64,000 bases of DNA from Trichocoleus sp. (GCA_036702865.1 DATNQD010000084.1:43714-107713), one strand, 5' to 3'; shown: positions 8,874 through 18,188, counted from the stretch's first letter. Notes: generated by a model from the sequence alone, not told the origin. Program-made: numbers and translations.

Positions 8874-9821
8874 TTACTGCTTTTGCAAATACCCTTTCTT
8901 CCAAAGATAAAAAGGACTGACTAAGCTATTCCAGATCAGTTCTCGCTCGCAGGCAGCAGCTAGATTTGATTGAACTCGCCAGCCATATTTGAGAAGGTGT
9001 ATAAGAATTTTTCGTAAATCATTTACGAGATATACAACAAACGCTAAGCTTCGCTGTGAAGGTTGGATGCCTGCCATCCGAGTGACAAAACGGCTCAAGC
9101 CAATCCCGCGAAAGAATGGAATGAGATAAGCTGCTTCCAATCTCCAAGCAGGAATGATGTGAGTAATTTTCATCTCCGGGTTGTACCAAATTTCCCAACC
9201 CGATCGCTGAATATGTGCCAGCACTTCCAGATCTTCTCCGGTCAACATATTGCCTTCTACCCTGCCCCCCAACGTGGTTACGGCAGGCACACTCAACATC
9301 CAGGCTTGTTTTCGTACCACTAGCCCCGCTGAGGGAGGCAGAGTTTTTTGCTGAGGCTCATAGCGCAACGGTTGAGAGCCGCGATCGGTCAGTGCCAAAA
9401 ATGGCAACAGAGGTTTTAATTCGGGAGAGGGCGCAACCTCAAACTCACCCTGAATTTGGCTGCCATAAGCTCCGGCTCGGCTATGAGCTTGGGCAAACCG
9501 ATAAGCCGCCGTAACCCAATTGCTATCTGGCAGGTTGTCGTCATCCAGGAAGCCAATTAACTCACTCGCTGCTTCAGAAAGAGCACGTTTTCGGGCATAA
9601 GCCGCTCCCTGTTGAAGTTCGAGGCAGTAGCGCAAAGGACAGGGAAAATTGGACTGAAAGGCTGTAACGATTTGAGAAGTTCGATCGTGGCTGTTGTTGT
9701 CAACCACAATCACTTCCCAAGAAAAATCAGTTGGGATAATTTGCGATCGAAGTCGCTCCAAAACCGCCGGTAAACGCTGTTCCCCGTTATAGGTGGGAAT
9801 TGCTACGGTAAAATCAACCAC
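8874..9821 (-). CDS. hpsE: HpsE-like family 2 glycosyltransferase (copy 2)
   Basis: The 315-aa paralogue of the downstream gene shares VDFTVAIPTYNGEQRL, VIVVDNNSHDRT, FLDDDNLPDSNWV, PPSAGLVVRKQAW and GEDLEVLAHIQRSGWEIWYNPEMKI. GTG 9821 is preferred as the start because it follows a purine-rich AGGGGCAAGG and aligns with the paralogue's start. The frame is open upstream to ATG 10004, but that extension contains a 16-bp tandem duplication and does not resemble the family. Two diverged adjacent copies suggest acceptor or donor specialisation. GT2 family membership is secure; the HpsE label rests on overall resemblance. Confidence 0.8.
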   Translation of the reverse strand: MVDFTVAIPTYNGEQRLPAVLERLRSQIIPTDFSWEVIVVDNNSHDRTSQIVTAFQSNFPCPLRYCLELQQGAAYARKRALSEAASELIGFLDDDNLPDSNWVTAAYRFAQAHSRAGAYGSQIQGEFEVAPSPELKPLLPFLALTDRGSQPLRYEPQQKTLPPSAGLVVRKQAWMLSVPAVTTLGGRVEGNMLTGEDLEVLAHIQRSGWEIWYNPEMKITHIIPAWRLEAAYLIPFFRGIGLSRFVTRMAGIQPSQRSLAFVVYLVNDLRKILIHLLKYGWRVQSNLAAACERELIWNSLVSPFYLWKKGYLQKQ

Positions 9822-9884
9822 GCCTTGCCCCTGATAGACTGTGCGACTGAGCTTAGAGTGCCCGATTTGCCTGTTCTGTTCCCA

Positions 9885-9916
9885 TAGAAGACAGCAAAAG
9901 TAGAAGACAGCAAAAG
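9885..9916. repeat. 16-bp perfect tandem duplication
   Basis: TAGAAGACAGCAAAAG is present twice head-to-tail in the leader of the second glycosyltransferase gene. It supports reading this stretch as noncoding and the GTG at 9821 as the start. Confidence 0.85.
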
Positions 9917-10390
9917 TTCTGGGGCGATCGGGGCAGTTGGCAACAGAATCTTGCCTTGATGTTTGACTTAACGATCGCTGAGGAAACAACCTGATACTTA
10001 ACAAACTGTTACCGTTTCTCAGCTCTCTAAGCTTGCGATATTGTCATAGCTGTGCTCTGTCAAGCCTCTATTTCCTGATTTATGCGGCTGGATGAGGAAA
10101 ACTATTACAAAATGTTGCGATGTGCCTAAGAAGGTGAGCTCAATGCCGGAAAATAAATCGGGAAGATGACTGAGACACAACCATTGAGTCCAACTTATAT
10201 TTCCGAGAAAGTCAGTAGGTTAGTTTGAGATAAATTAACCTGTGCAAAAAGTTCTGAGTAATATTTAGAGCTTGATGCAGGTACATTCTTCAGAAACGGT
10301 TGTACTTCGGCTTGTACTTCAGACATTTTTATAGATGCACGCCAGTTTAAACATCTCTGGTTACATTTTGCTTTTCGGAGGAATCCATCG
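9917..10390. other. Divergent intergenic region before apcA
   Basis: About 470 bp separate the glycosyltransferase operon (minus strand) from apcA. It is AT-rich near apcA and should contain the apc promoter and a long 5' leader. GGAGG at 10377-10381 is the apcA ribosome site. No credible gene is seen, and no promoter element is clear enough to place exactly. apcE is not adjacent. Confidence 0.6.
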
Positions 10391-10876
10391 ATGAGTATTG
10401 TCACGAAGTCAATCGTGAATGCCGACGCTGAGGCTCGTTACCTTAGCCCTGGTGAACTGGATCAGATCCGTGGTTTCGTTACATCTGGTGAGCGCCGTCT
10501 GCGGATTGCTCAAGTGCTGACCGACTCCCGCGAGCGTATTGTGAAGCAAGCAGGCGATCAACTGTTCCAGAAGCGTCCTGACGTTGTTTCCCCCGGTGGC
10601 AACGCTTATGGCGAAGAAATGACTGCTACTTGCCTGCGTGATCTCGACTACTACCTGCGCCTTGTGACCTACGGTGTGGTATCTGGCGACATTACCCCTA
10701 TCGAAGAAATCGGTATCGTTGGCGTTCGTGAGATGTACAAGTCTCTGGGCACCCCCATCGATGCAGTTGTCGAAGGTGTACGTGGCTTGAAGAGCGCGGC
10801 TCAGTCTCTGCTGTCTGGCGAAGACGCTGCTGAAGCAGGCTCTTACTTCGATTATGTTATCGGTGCAATGAGCTAA
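10391..10876 (+). CDS. apcA: Allophycocyanin alpha subunit
   Basis: The 161-aa product is the alpha chain of allophycocyanin, which forms the phycobilisome core and passes energy to the terminal emitters and photosystem II. The sequence starts [20 protein letters not shown] and has bilin-binding Cys81 in [13 protein letters not shown], the family-standard position and length. GGAGG lies 9 nt before ATG 10391. The gene is followed 81 nt later by apcB, as in the classical apcABC operon. The very regular synonymous codon use differs from the neighbours and is typical of highly expressed phycobilisome genes. Confidence 0.98.
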   Translation: MSIVTKSIVNADAEARYLSPGELDQIRGFVTSGERRLRIAQVLTDSRERIVKQAGDQLFQKRPDVVSPGGNAYGEEMTATCLRDLDYYLRLVTYGVVSGDITPIEEIGIVGVREMYKSLGTPIDAVVEGVRGLKSAAQSLLSGEDAAEAGSYFDYVIGAMS

Positions 10877-10957
10877 TTGAGATCTGAGTCCATCAGTCTC
10901 TTAGTCATCCTGCAATTCTTTAGACTCCTAGAGATCACGTTTTAAGGAAGCGAAATC

Positions 10958-11443
10958 ATGCAAGACGCAATTACCTCTGTAATTAACTCTGCTGACGTTC
11001 AGGGTAAATACCTGGACACGGCTGCTCTCGAAAAGCTCAAGAGTTATTTTTCGACTGGTGAACTGCGCGTTCGTGCAGCAACCACCATCAGTGCAAATGC
11101 TGCTGCGATCGTTAAAGAAGCAGTTGCAAAGTCCTTGCTGTACTCTGATATCACCCGTCCCGGTGGTAACATGTACACCACCCGTCGCTATGCTGCCTGC
11201 ATCCGCGACCTCGACTACTACCTCCGCTATGCGACCTACGCAATGCTGGCTGGCGACCCCTCCATCCTTGATGAGCGGGTTCTGAACGGTCTGAAGGAAA
11301 CCTACAACTCTCTGGGTGTACCCATCTCTGCTACCGTACAAGCAATCCAGGCAATGAAAGAAGTTACCGCTAGCCTGGTTGGTGCTGATGCTGGTAAGGA
11401 AATGGGCGTTTACTTCGACTACATTAGCTCTGGTTTGAGCTAG
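10958..11443 (+). CDS. apcB: Allophycocyanin beta subunit
   Basis: The 161-aa beta chain pairs with ApcA to form the alpha-beta monomer and then the trimer of the phycobilisome core. It shows [20 protein letters not shown] at the start, Asn71 (the position methylated in beta subunits) in GGNMYTTRR, and bilin-binding Cys81 in [19 protein letters not shown] precedes ATG 10958. It is second in apcABC and is separated from apcC by 245 nt containing a stable hairpin, which may set the ratio of AB to C message. Confidence 0.98.
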   Translation: MQDAITSVINSADVQGKYLDTAALEKLKSYFSTGELRVRAATTISANAAAIVKEAVAKSLLYSDITRPGGNMYTTRRYAACIRDLDYYLRYATYAMLAGDPSILDERVLNGLKETYNSLGVPISATVQAIQAMKEVTASLVGADAGKEMGVYFDYISSGLS

Positions 11444-11530
11444 TTCTGAGTCCTGAGCATGGGGTTATTGGTTCTGCTTGCAGAATCCTAAAACTCATCT
11501 CTGAGAACTCATAACTCGAATTTCCTAGAG

Positions 11531-11620
11531 GTCTGGGAAGTCTGGAGTGAGTGTTAGATAGTCAAGGGCGGCTTTAAGGGCAAGCTGTGACAGTCTAAGA
11601 TTGATTCTGGACTCCCAGAC
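11531..11620 (+). promoter_or_regulatory. Long-range hairpin between apcB and apcC
   Basis: GTCTGGGAAGTC at 11531-11542 pairs with GACTCCCAGAC at 11610-11620, giving 11 bp with a single bulged A. The arms enclose about 67 nt. It lacks a downstream T-run and so looks like a processing or stabilising element rather than a terminator. It could protect the apcAB message or limit read-through to apcC. Confidence 0.5.
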
Positions 11621-11688
11621 TTTGAGTAAGTATCGGGTTACGTAACTTTAGAAAAATGTTTTCGCCTACGCAGGAGAGGTTGACAATT

Positions 11689-11892
11689 ATGCGGATGTTT
11701 AAAATTACTGCCTGTGTTCCCAGTCAAACCCGGATTCGTACTCAACGGGAACTGCAAAACACCTATTTCACCAAGCTTGTTCCTTATGACAACTGGTTCA
11801 AAGAACAACAGCGCATCATGAAAATGGGTGGCAAAATCCTCAAGGTGGAATTGGCAACGGGTAAGCAAGGCGCAAACGCAGGTTTGTCGTAA
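11689..11892 (+). CDS. apcC: Allophycocyanin-associated core linker Lc7.8
   Basis: The 67-aa core linker caps and stabilises the outer allophycocyanin trimers of the phycobilisome core. It begins MRMFKITACVPSQTRIRTQ, and the whole chain fits the conserved ApcC/CpcD linker fold and length. ATG 11689 is chosen because AGGAGAGG lies 9 nt upstream (11672-11679) and because it gives the family's exact length; the frame is open 11 codons further upstream but without homology. The gene is the last of apcABC and is followed by a strong terminator. Confidence 0.97.
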   Translation: MRMFKITACVPSQTRIRTQRELQNTYFTKLVPYDNWFKEQQRIMKMGGKILKVELATGKQGANAGLS

Positions 11893-11939
11893 CTGCCTTA
11901 AAAAAATTTGAGCTTCGTTTGAAGACGTTGCATGTATTG

Positions 11940-11969
11940 AGAGGGGTCAGAGTTGACCTCTTTCTTTTT
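11940..11969 (+). terminator. Terminator of the apcABC operon
   Basis: A 10-bp stem AGAGGGGTCA / TGACCTCTTT (with G-T pairs) and a 4-nt loop GAGT is followed by TTCTTTTTG. It lies about 50 nt after the apcC stop. Confidence 0.8.
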
Positions 11970-12166
11970 GCTAAACGAACTTTCTAGCACATAAACAACC
12001 TATAAGGTCAGGTTTTGCGGCGATCGCTTCGATAATTTCGTTTCCACAAAATCCGACCCAACATTCAGATATCTTTTCTCCTAAAAATCTACTTTGCTTG
12101 AGTCAATTTGCGCTAATCTGATACGCACTTCAACTTGTTGGCGCTGACACTTGAGTAAGATAGGCT

Positions 12167-13348
12167 GTGATCGTTGTGAAGCTTCGACATCTCATTCCAT
12201 TTTTTGATACCTCTACCCAAGATTGGGGACAGGAAGCCCGACTGCTCCGCTGGCTCACGTTCCTCTGGATGTTTGTCGGCTTAGTGGTCATGTTTTCCGC
12301 TTCCTATGCGGTTGCAGATGCGACAATAGGTGACGGTTTGTATTACACCAAAGTGCAAATCCTATGGATCTGCCTTGGCATGATTGGTTTTAATTTCATT
12401 GTGCATTCGCCATTACGATCGATGCTGCGAATCGCTGATTGGGGAATGCTGATGCTGCTAGGGCTAATCTTGATTACACTCTTGCCAGGGTTAGGAACAA
12501 CCGTCAATGGGGCAACGCGATGGCTCGTGATTGGTCCCGTTGGAATTCAGCCCTCCGAACTCATCAAGCCTTTCTTGGTGTTGCAAAGTGCCCGAATTTT
12601 TGGACAGTGGGAGCGGCTGAGTTGGGCAGTACGACTGAGTTGGGTGGGCATTTTTGTCGTCACGATCGCCGCAATTTTGCTTCAGCCCAACCTTAGTACG
12701 GCGGCGCTGTGTGGCATGATGCTCTGGCTAATTGCGCTGGCTGGTAGCTTGCCTTATCTTTATTTGGGCAGCGCAGCAGGGCTAGGATTGGTTGCAGCGG
12801 TGGTGAGTGTTAGCCTCAAGTCCTATCAGCGGCGACGTTTAATCTCATTTCTCAATCCTTGGGCAGATCCGCGTGAAGATGGCTATCAGTTGATTCAGAG
12901 CCTTCTGGCGATCGGATCAGGGGGCATTTTTGGAACTGGATTTGGGCTCTCACAACAGAAATTGTTTTATCTGCCGATCCAATACACTGACTTTATTTTT
13001 GCCGTCTTTGCCGAAGAGTTTGGCTTGCTAGGCTGCTTGCTGTTGTTTGTGATGCTAACCGCTTATGCAACGCTAGCTCTACGAGTTGCCCTGAAAGCAA
13101 AAAATCGGGTTCACCAGTTAATTGCCGTGGGCGTGATGATTCTCATGGTCGGTCAATCGTTGTTGAACATTGGCGTTGCTACAGGTGCACTACCAACAAC
13201 AGGATTGCCGCTTCCCTTGTTTAGCTACGGTGGTAGTTCTATGATTGCGAGTCTGTTGGCCGCCGGACTAATGATTCGAGTAGCGCGAGAAAGCAGTGAA
13301 GCCGCTGTTGTCTCCCTCGATCGACGGCAGCCTGCTCCTGAATCTTAA
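12167..13348 (+). CDS. ftsW: FtsW/RodA/SpoVE-family septal peptidoglycan polymerase
   Basis: The 393-aa SEDS protein has about ten hydrophobic segments and the family signatures: WLVIGPVGIQPSELIKP near residue 125, YLPIQYTDFIFAVFAEEFG near 270, and the C-terminal GLPLPLFSYGGSSMIASL. SEDS proteins polymerise lipid II glycan strands with a partner class B PBP. FtsW acts at the division septum and RodA in the sidewall. The FtsW label is the more likely one, but the two cannot be separated firmly by eye. The start is GTG 12167; no strong SD is visible. A degraded universal-stress-protein tail follows at once. Confidence 0.88.
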   Translation: MIVVKLRHLIPFFDTSTQDWGQEARLLRWLTFLWMFVGLVVMFSASYAVADATIGDGLYYTKVQILWICLGMIGFNFIVHSPLRSMLRIADWGMLMLLGLILITLLPGLGTTVNGATRWLVIGPVGIQPSELIKPFLVLQSARIFGQWERLSWAVRLSWVGIFVVTIAAILLQPNLSTAALCGMMLWLIALAGSLPYLYLGSAAGLGLVAAVVSVSLKSYQRRRLISFLNPWADPREDGYQLIQSLLAIGSGGIFGTGFGLSQQKLFYLPIQYTDFIFAVFAEEFGLLGCLLLFVMLTAYATLALRVALKAKNRVHQLIAVGVMILMVGQSLLNIGVATGALPTTGLPLPLFSYGGSSMIASLLAAGLMIRVARESSEAAVVSLDRRQPAPES

Positions 13349-13351
13349 AGT

Positions 13352-13481
13352 CACGCTGATTTGCTCGTTCTAGGACGGCGGGGACGATCGCATCAGCGAA
13401 TTGTTTTTAGGAAGTGTGAGTAACTACGTGCTGCACCATGCTCCCTGTCAGGTACTAGTTGTTCAAGGTAAGAAGCCGTAG
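13352..13481 (+). pseudogene. Universal stress protein (UspA-family) C-terminal remnant, frameshifted
   Basis: Directly after ftsW, one frame reads HADLLVLGRRGRS and, from 13401 in another frame, LFLGSVSNYVLHHAP continuing to VLVVQGKKP and a stop at 13481. Together these reproduce the UspA C-terminus, including the ATP-binding pattern G-2X-G-9X-G(S/T) and the final hydrophobic strand. The break lies near 13390-13394 and is explained by loss of two bases: after TCG, a lone C precedes ATC AGC GAA TTG (ISEL). The N-terminal two-thirds of the gene is absent, so this is a decayed fragment with no visible start. It may mark a deletion that fused it to the ftsW 3' end. Confidence 0.75.
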
Positions 13482-13494
13482 TTTAATTTCCTGA

Positions 13495-14622
13495 TTATTG
13501 AAGCGTTAAAAGGCGGGATTCCGACAGGCGATCGAGCCAGCCTTCCAGATAAGCGCGATTAGCTTGTTGTTCTTCTGGATTGGTTGTGTCTTTGGGGTAG
13601 GGCATTAGTCCCAGGATTGCAGCTGTTGTAACGCAAAACATAGACTTCTGGAAACTAAGGCAGATTTTGACACGCATATCATCTTCGCCGCGCAACCCAT
13701 ACAGATAGACCTGCCGCAAATAGTCTGGAATGTAGTGACTCATATCCTGCATCAGCAGTGTTGGCGGAATCCCTGGTCCCCCGATCGGTAATGGGTCTGC
13801 AAAGAGTGCACCATAGTTAAAGTCTGCTTGCTCAGACGAGATTTGTCGGGCTTGAGCGTTGTAAGAAACGGTGCCGAAGAAGGGGAAGGAACGGAAAAAG
13901 ACGGCTTCAATGTAGGGAACTGCCGTATCCTTGAGAAACGTTAATCCAACCGACTGAGGAATAATTTCATACCGGTCGCCATGGATTTCTACAGCATAGG
14001 TAATCGGTTTTGAGGCAGCAGCCACTAACTCATCCAAAATGTGCTGGACAACATCGGGAATCGTTTCAATTTCCCCTGCATCATAGCGATCGGAGAGCGT
14101 CAGAAACATGCGGCTCATCACATTCCAGAACTGCCCTAAAGCACTATAGTAAGCCAGCATCCTTACCTGCTCTGGGAGAAACCCAGGACAGAGACGATTG
14201 AGACCCTGCATCATTGGATTACCGCGCAGTTTTACCTGAAGTATTGCCGTGACGCGCTGTAAAAACTCCTCACTATCCAAATAATTATCCAGCCCTTCTG
14301 CGCCATGCCAGAACATTGCCTTCATGCAGTATTCGGCGAACTCGTAGTTGATCCGATCGTGCCACCAATGCTTCAGCAACTTCTGCAGCGTCACTTCTCC
14401 ATTGAAGTACTTAAAGAAGGGGAAAAGCACTAAAAACTGGTGTTCTGCAATGTAAGTCAGATTGCGCTGATAAGCATCAAGAACAATGCCGTAGCTCTTG
14501 AGAATGCCTACCACTTCCATCACGTTTTCAGGAGAATCAGGCAAGAGTGCCCCACCCGATTCAAGCCGCTGAATCAAGTCAGCAAGAGGATGTGTGCTAG
14601 AGGAGGAAACCAGAGTAACCAT
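13495..14622 (-). CDS. cupB: CO2 hydration protein of the NDH-1 CO2-uptake complex (CupB/ChpX type)
   Basis: The 375-aa soluble protein belongs to the Chp/Cup family, which converts CO2 to bicarbonate on the cytosolic side of specialised thylakoid NDH-1 complexes. Recognisable parts include NLTYIAEHQFLVLFPFFKYFNGE, KLLKHWWHDRINYEFAEYC (His/Arg/Glu candidates for the zinc region) and a C-terminal VKICLSFQKSMFCVTTAAILGL. It is third in an ndhF-ndhD-cup operon. The shorter length, the absence of a following cupS and the position beside ccm favour the constitutive CupB/ChpX form over CupA/ChpY. That choice is an inference; family membership is firm. Confidence 0.8.
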   Translation of the reverse strand: MVTLVSSSSTHPLADLIQRLESGGALLPDSPENVMEVVGILKSYGIVLDAYQRNLTYIAEHQFLVLFPFFKYFNGEVTLQKLLKHWWHDRINYEFAEYCMKAMFWHGAEGLDNYLDSEEFLQRVTAILQVKLRGNPMMQGLNRLCPGFLPEQVRMLAYYSALGQFWNVMSRMFLTLSDRYDAGEIETIPDVVQHILDELVAAASKPITYAVEIHGDRYEIIPQSVGLTFLKDTAVPYIEAVFFRSFPFFGTVSYNAQARQISSEQADFNYGALFADPLPIGGPGIPPTLLMQDMSHYIPDYLRQVYLYGLRGEDDMRVKICLSFQKSMFCVTTAAILGLMPYPKDTTNPEEQQANRAYLEGWLDRLSESRLLTLQ

Positions 14623-14681
14623 CGCTTTACTACCAAGATACAGGGAGGAACATGAAGCGGGATAAAGGGACTATCAAGCAA

Positions 14682-16268
14682 TTAGCTAGCCGCTGGCATC
14701 TCGCCAGAGACAGAGGGCACTACGATCGCCGTTGGGGTATCAACCTCTTGTCCAGGATCCACTGTTGAGACAGGCGCGACTGGAATTGCCCAAATCATCG
14801 TCGTGCGATTCGGGCTATCAATGCCTAATGAGCTTGTCACTTGATGACTCCAGTAAACAATCCAGTTAGGTTGAAGTCCGAGGAATACAATCAAAATAGC
14901 CACGATTGTTGCAGGAATGCGGTCTTGCCAACGGACTCTGGGTAGATTCGCTAATGTATCAGGCAAGCGACCAAAAAAGACTTTGTTGATCAAAATCAGG
15001 AAATAGACTGCTGTTAATCCAGTACCAACCATACAAAGCAGGGTCTGCACTGGAAAGACAGGTAAACTGCCGCGATAAACAATGAATTCAGCAATAAAAC
15101 CAACCATCCCTGGAATACCAGCACTTGCCATTGCCCCGACAACCATGAGGCTGCCAATTAAGGGCAAGCCGCGCTCGGGGCTTAGCAGACCTCGCAACAC
15201 ATTAATATCTCGCGTTCCCGTCTTGGCATAAACAACCCCAACCAGCAAAAACAGCAGGGCTGAAATGAGACCGTGACTAACCATCTGAGCAATTGCTCCC
15301 GTCAGGCTAAGCGGCGTTGCTGCGGCTGCCGCTAAAATCACAAAGCCCATGTGCCCAACTGAGCTGTAAGCCACGATCTTCTTCATGTCGGTTTGGGCAA
15401 TTGCCGCAAAAGAGCCATAGAGCACACTGATAACCGCGATCGTTGCTAATCCAGGAGCCAAAACCTGCCAGGCATCGGGAAATAGCCCCAAACCAAAGCG
15501 CAGCATTCCGTAGGTTCCCAGCTTCAGCAACACCCCTGCTAGCAATACTGAGGCAGGAGTCGGGGCTTCGACGTGAGCATCCGGCAACCAGGTGTGAAGC
15601 GGGACAACTGGAACTTTGATACCAAATCCCACCAGGAGTGTAATCAGCAGCACTAGTTGCGAAGCCATCGGGAGAGTCTGCGATCGAACCACTTCATAAT
15701 CAAAGCTATCAAAGCCAGAGAGCAGGGATAGTCCAAAAAAAGCAGCAAGAATTACGACTCCTGAAAATGCCGTGTAGATCAAAAACTTCGTGGCTGCGTA
15801 CCCTCGTCTTGCACCGCCCCAGATCGCAATAATCAGGTAAAGCGGAATCAATTCGACTTCATAAAACAGAAAAAACAGCAGCAGGTTTTGCGCCAAGAAT
15901 GCCCCTGAAACGGCTCCACTTAGCAGCAGGATAAGACTGTAATAAAGCTTAGGGCGGTTAATTTGAACATCACTACTGTAAAGGGCAATCCAGGTGAGCA
16001 AGCCATTCATCAGCAGGAGCGGCATTGATAAGCCGTCAACGCCCAACTCATAGCTTAATCCTAGGCTTTCGATCCAGGGCAGTGACTCCTGAAACTGCAT
16101 TCCGGTTGCGCCTAAATCAAACTGGTAAGACAAATAAATCGACCAAACAATCACAAAACTCGTCAGTACCAGTGAAACTTGACGGGCTCTTTCAGGCAGC
16201 TTGGATTCGGGCAGCAAACAAATGAGAGCAACTCCCAGGAACGGAACCCAAACAAAGGTACTCAGCAT
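14682..16268 (-). CDS. ndhD4: NDH-1 subunit D specific to CO2 uptake (NdhD3/D4 type)
   Basis: The 528-aa membrane protein is a proton-pumping antiporter-like subunit (complex I ND4 family) with about 14 TM segments. Signatures include FFLFYEVELIPLYLIIAIWGG, HTWLPDAHVEAPTPASVLLAG and SSVGHMGFV. In cyanobacteria, variants D3 and D4 pair with F3/F4 and Cup proteins to power CO2 hydration instead of respiration. ATG 16268 (MLSTFVWVPFLG) is preferred over an upstream extension because it gives the normal N-terminal membrane helix. It lies 78 nt after ndhF and 59 nt before cup. The number 4 rather than 3 follows the cup assignment and is tentative. Confidence 0.85.
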   Translation of the reverse strand: MLSTFVWVPFLGVALICLLPESKLPERARQVSLVLTSFVIVWSIYLSYQFDLGATGMQFQESLPWIESLGLSYELGVDGLSMPLLLMNGLLTWIALYSSDVQINRPKLYYSLILLLSGAVSGAFLAQNLLLFFLFYEVELIPLYLIIAIWGGARRGYAATKFLIYTAFSGVVILAAFFGLSLLSGFDSFDYEVVRSQTLPMASQLVLLITLLVGFGIKVPVVPLHTWLPDAHVEAPTPASVLLAGVLLKLGTYGMLRFGLGLFPDAWQVLAPGLATIAVISVLYGSFAAIAQTDMKKIVAYSSVGHMGFVILAAAAATPLSLTGAIAQMVSHGLISALLFLLVGVVYAKTGTRDINVLRGLLSPERGLPLIGSLMVVGAMASAGIPGMVGFIAEFIVYRGSLPVFPVQTLLCMVGTGLTAVYFLILINKVFFGRLPDTLANLPRVRWQDRIPATIVAILIVFLGLQPNWIVYWSHQVTSSLGIDSPNRTTMIWAIPVAPVSTVDPGQEVDTPTAIVVPSVSGEMPAAS

Positions 16269-16346
16269 CACAATAGACGGCTCCTTCCAGCAGATAGCGC
16301 AATAACAACGAGAGAGGAGAGAGAACGAGCAGATCAAACTCCTACA

Positions 16347-18188
16347 TCAGCCCACCCAGGCAGCCCAACTCATCAAGGTTAGAGCCAGGAAAACGCCGAC
16401 AAAAAGGCTGAGGAGATAATTGCGAGACTGTCCCGAAATCGTGTACTTCAGACTCTCGCCACTAAAGATTGAGGCAACCCCCACAAAGTTCACCAGCCCA
16501 TCAATGATATAGCGATCGAACCAGGCAGTGAACCGCGACCCTTGTACAACTCCAAAAACAACGCTGAGCTTGTAGAGTCGGTCAATAAAAAAGTCGTATG
16601 CCAGCATCTCTCGGGCAGCTGTCCAAACAACATTGATTGGTTTTGAAACATTTGGATTCAGGTAAGTCAACGCGCCAAAACCAGCACCCAGAACACCAGA
16701 CCCTAACAGCAGTGTAATTGCGATCGGATTAATAGCCGCCAAATCAGGCAAAATTTGCCACTGGTTCAGGAGCAGCGGTAGGAGCAGCGTAAACACCGCC
16801 AGTGTCACCATTGGTACTGCCATCAGCCAAGGCACTTCGGGCGCTCGCCGAGTCTTCGGTTGGGGCTGTCCCCAAAATACCAAACCAAATACGCGGACTA
16901 AGTTGAAAGCAGTTAAGCCGTTTACAATCACCAGAACGGAAACTAGCCAGGGTGACACTGCCCAAACGCCATCCGCCCACTCCACCATCGCCCAGAAGCT
17001 ACCGAGCGGCAGCAAAGCAACCGAAGCCAGTGAACCAACTACGTAAGCCATTGTTGTTGCAGGCATCCGGGAAGCTAGCCCTCCCATTTCCGTCAAGTCT
17101 TGCGTGCTCGTGGTCAGGATAATCGAACCAACGCTCATAAATAGAAGCGCTTTGGCAATCCCATGTGCCAGCAGCAGCAGCAAGGCAACTTCATCCTGCT
17201 GAGTTCCAACAGCCAGAAAAACTAGCCCTAGATAAGCACTCGTTGAATGAGATAGCGTCCGTTTGATATCAATTTGGGCGATCGACACGAGAGAAGCCCC
17301 GATCGCTGTCAACGTTCCCAACACCATCAAGGTAGTCAATGTGATGGGAGAAAGGGCTAACACAGGCTGAAGCTTGATTAAGAAAAAGGCTCCGCAGGCA
17401 ACTACAACTGAGTTTCTCAAGATGGAAGCGGGATTTGGTCCCTCCATCGCCTCGTCCAGCCAAAGGTTCAACGGAAATTGAGCACACTTTCCAGTCGGAC
17501 CTGCTAGCAGCGCTAACCCTAGTAATGTCGCCACAAGCGTCGGCAGCTGGACATTTTCTGCCCAAAGTGCCAAATGGGTAAAGTCCATGCTTCCAGCTAA
17601 AGCAGAGAGAGCTACCACACCCATCAGCAGCAGCAAATCTCCAACTCGTTTTGTCAAGAAGGCATCTCGCGCCGCTGTTACCACAAGAGGCTGAGCATAC
17701 CAGAAACCAACAAGCAGGTAAGTCGAGAGCGTGAGCATTTCCAGCAGGGCATAGCTGAGAAACAGTGAATCACTCAAGGCAATGCCGCTCATTGCTGCTT
17801 CAAAAAAGCCCATTAGGGCATAAAATCGCGCCAGCGCCCAATCTTTTTCTAAATAGCCTAGGGCAAATACTTGTGCTAGCAGACTCAGGGAAGTAATAAA
17901 AAAAGCTGCGCCAATACTGGATCGAGAAGTCTCAAGTGTGAGCCAAAGATCAAATCCGGGTACGCTAAACCAAGGAATCAACGATCGCATTGGTGGCTCG
18001 TCCCAAATTGCCCATAGCATCAAGCCACTATGCACAAGTGCCAGCACGGTCATAAGAATATTAAAATAAGCCGCGGGGCGAGAACCTGTCCGACGAATCA
18101 GACCAATCGACCAGGGCAAAGTCAAAATAGCACCAATTAGACCGTATACAGGAACCCACCAGCTAGTCTGGACGAGAAGCTGATCCAT
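16347..18188 (-). CDS. ndhF4: NDH-1 subunit F specific to CO2 uptake (NdhF3/F4 type)
   Basis: The 613-aa ND5-like antiporter subunit is the distal membrane module of NDH-1. It shows ATLLGLALLAGPTGKCAQFPLN followed by WLDEAMEGPNPASILRNS (the family's HxWLPDAMEGPTPVSALIHA region), QIDIKRTLSHSTSAYLG, and a long C-terminal region ending with a lateral-helix-like stretch and a last TM. The divergent N instead of H in the FPLNLWL motif is characteristic of the CO2-uptake variants as I recall them. It is the first gene of ndhF-ndhD-cup; its promoter lies in the 846-bp region shared with the divergent ccm operon. Confidence 0.87.
   Translation of the reverse strand: MDQLLVQTSWWVPVYGLIGAILTLPWSIGLIRRTGSRPAAYFNILMTVLALVHSGLMLWAIWDEPPMRSLIPWFSVPGFDLWLTLETSRSSIGAAFFITSLSLLAQVFALGYLEKDWALARFYALMGFFEAAMSGIALSDSLFLSYALLEMLTLSTYLLVGFWYAQPLVVTAARDAFLTKRVGDLLLLMGVVALSALAGSMDFTHLALWAENVQLPTLVATLLGLALLAGPTGKCAQFPLNLWLDEAMEGPNPASILRNSVVVACGAFFLIKLQPVLALSPITLTTLMVLGTLTAIGASLVSIAQIDIKRTLSHSTSAYLGLVFLAVGTQQDEVALLLLLAHGIAKALLFMSVGSIILTTSTQDLTEMGGLASRMPATTMAYVVGSLASVALLPLGSFWAMVEWADGVWAVSPWLVSVLVIVNGLTAFNLVRVFGLVFWGQPQPKTRRAPEVPWLMAVPMVTLAVFTLLLPLLLNQWQILPDLAAINPIAITLLLGSGVLGAGFGALTYLNPNVSKPINVVWTAAREMLAYDFFIDRLYKLSVVFGVVQGSRFTAWFDRYIIDGLVNFVGVASIFSGESLKYTISGQSRNYLLSLFVGVFLALTLMSWAAWVG

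Noticed and set aside
10195..10404. Minus-strand 69-codon open frame over the apcA leader
   Set aside because: It overlaps the apcA start and ribosome site, has no SD, and its composition is not protein-like.
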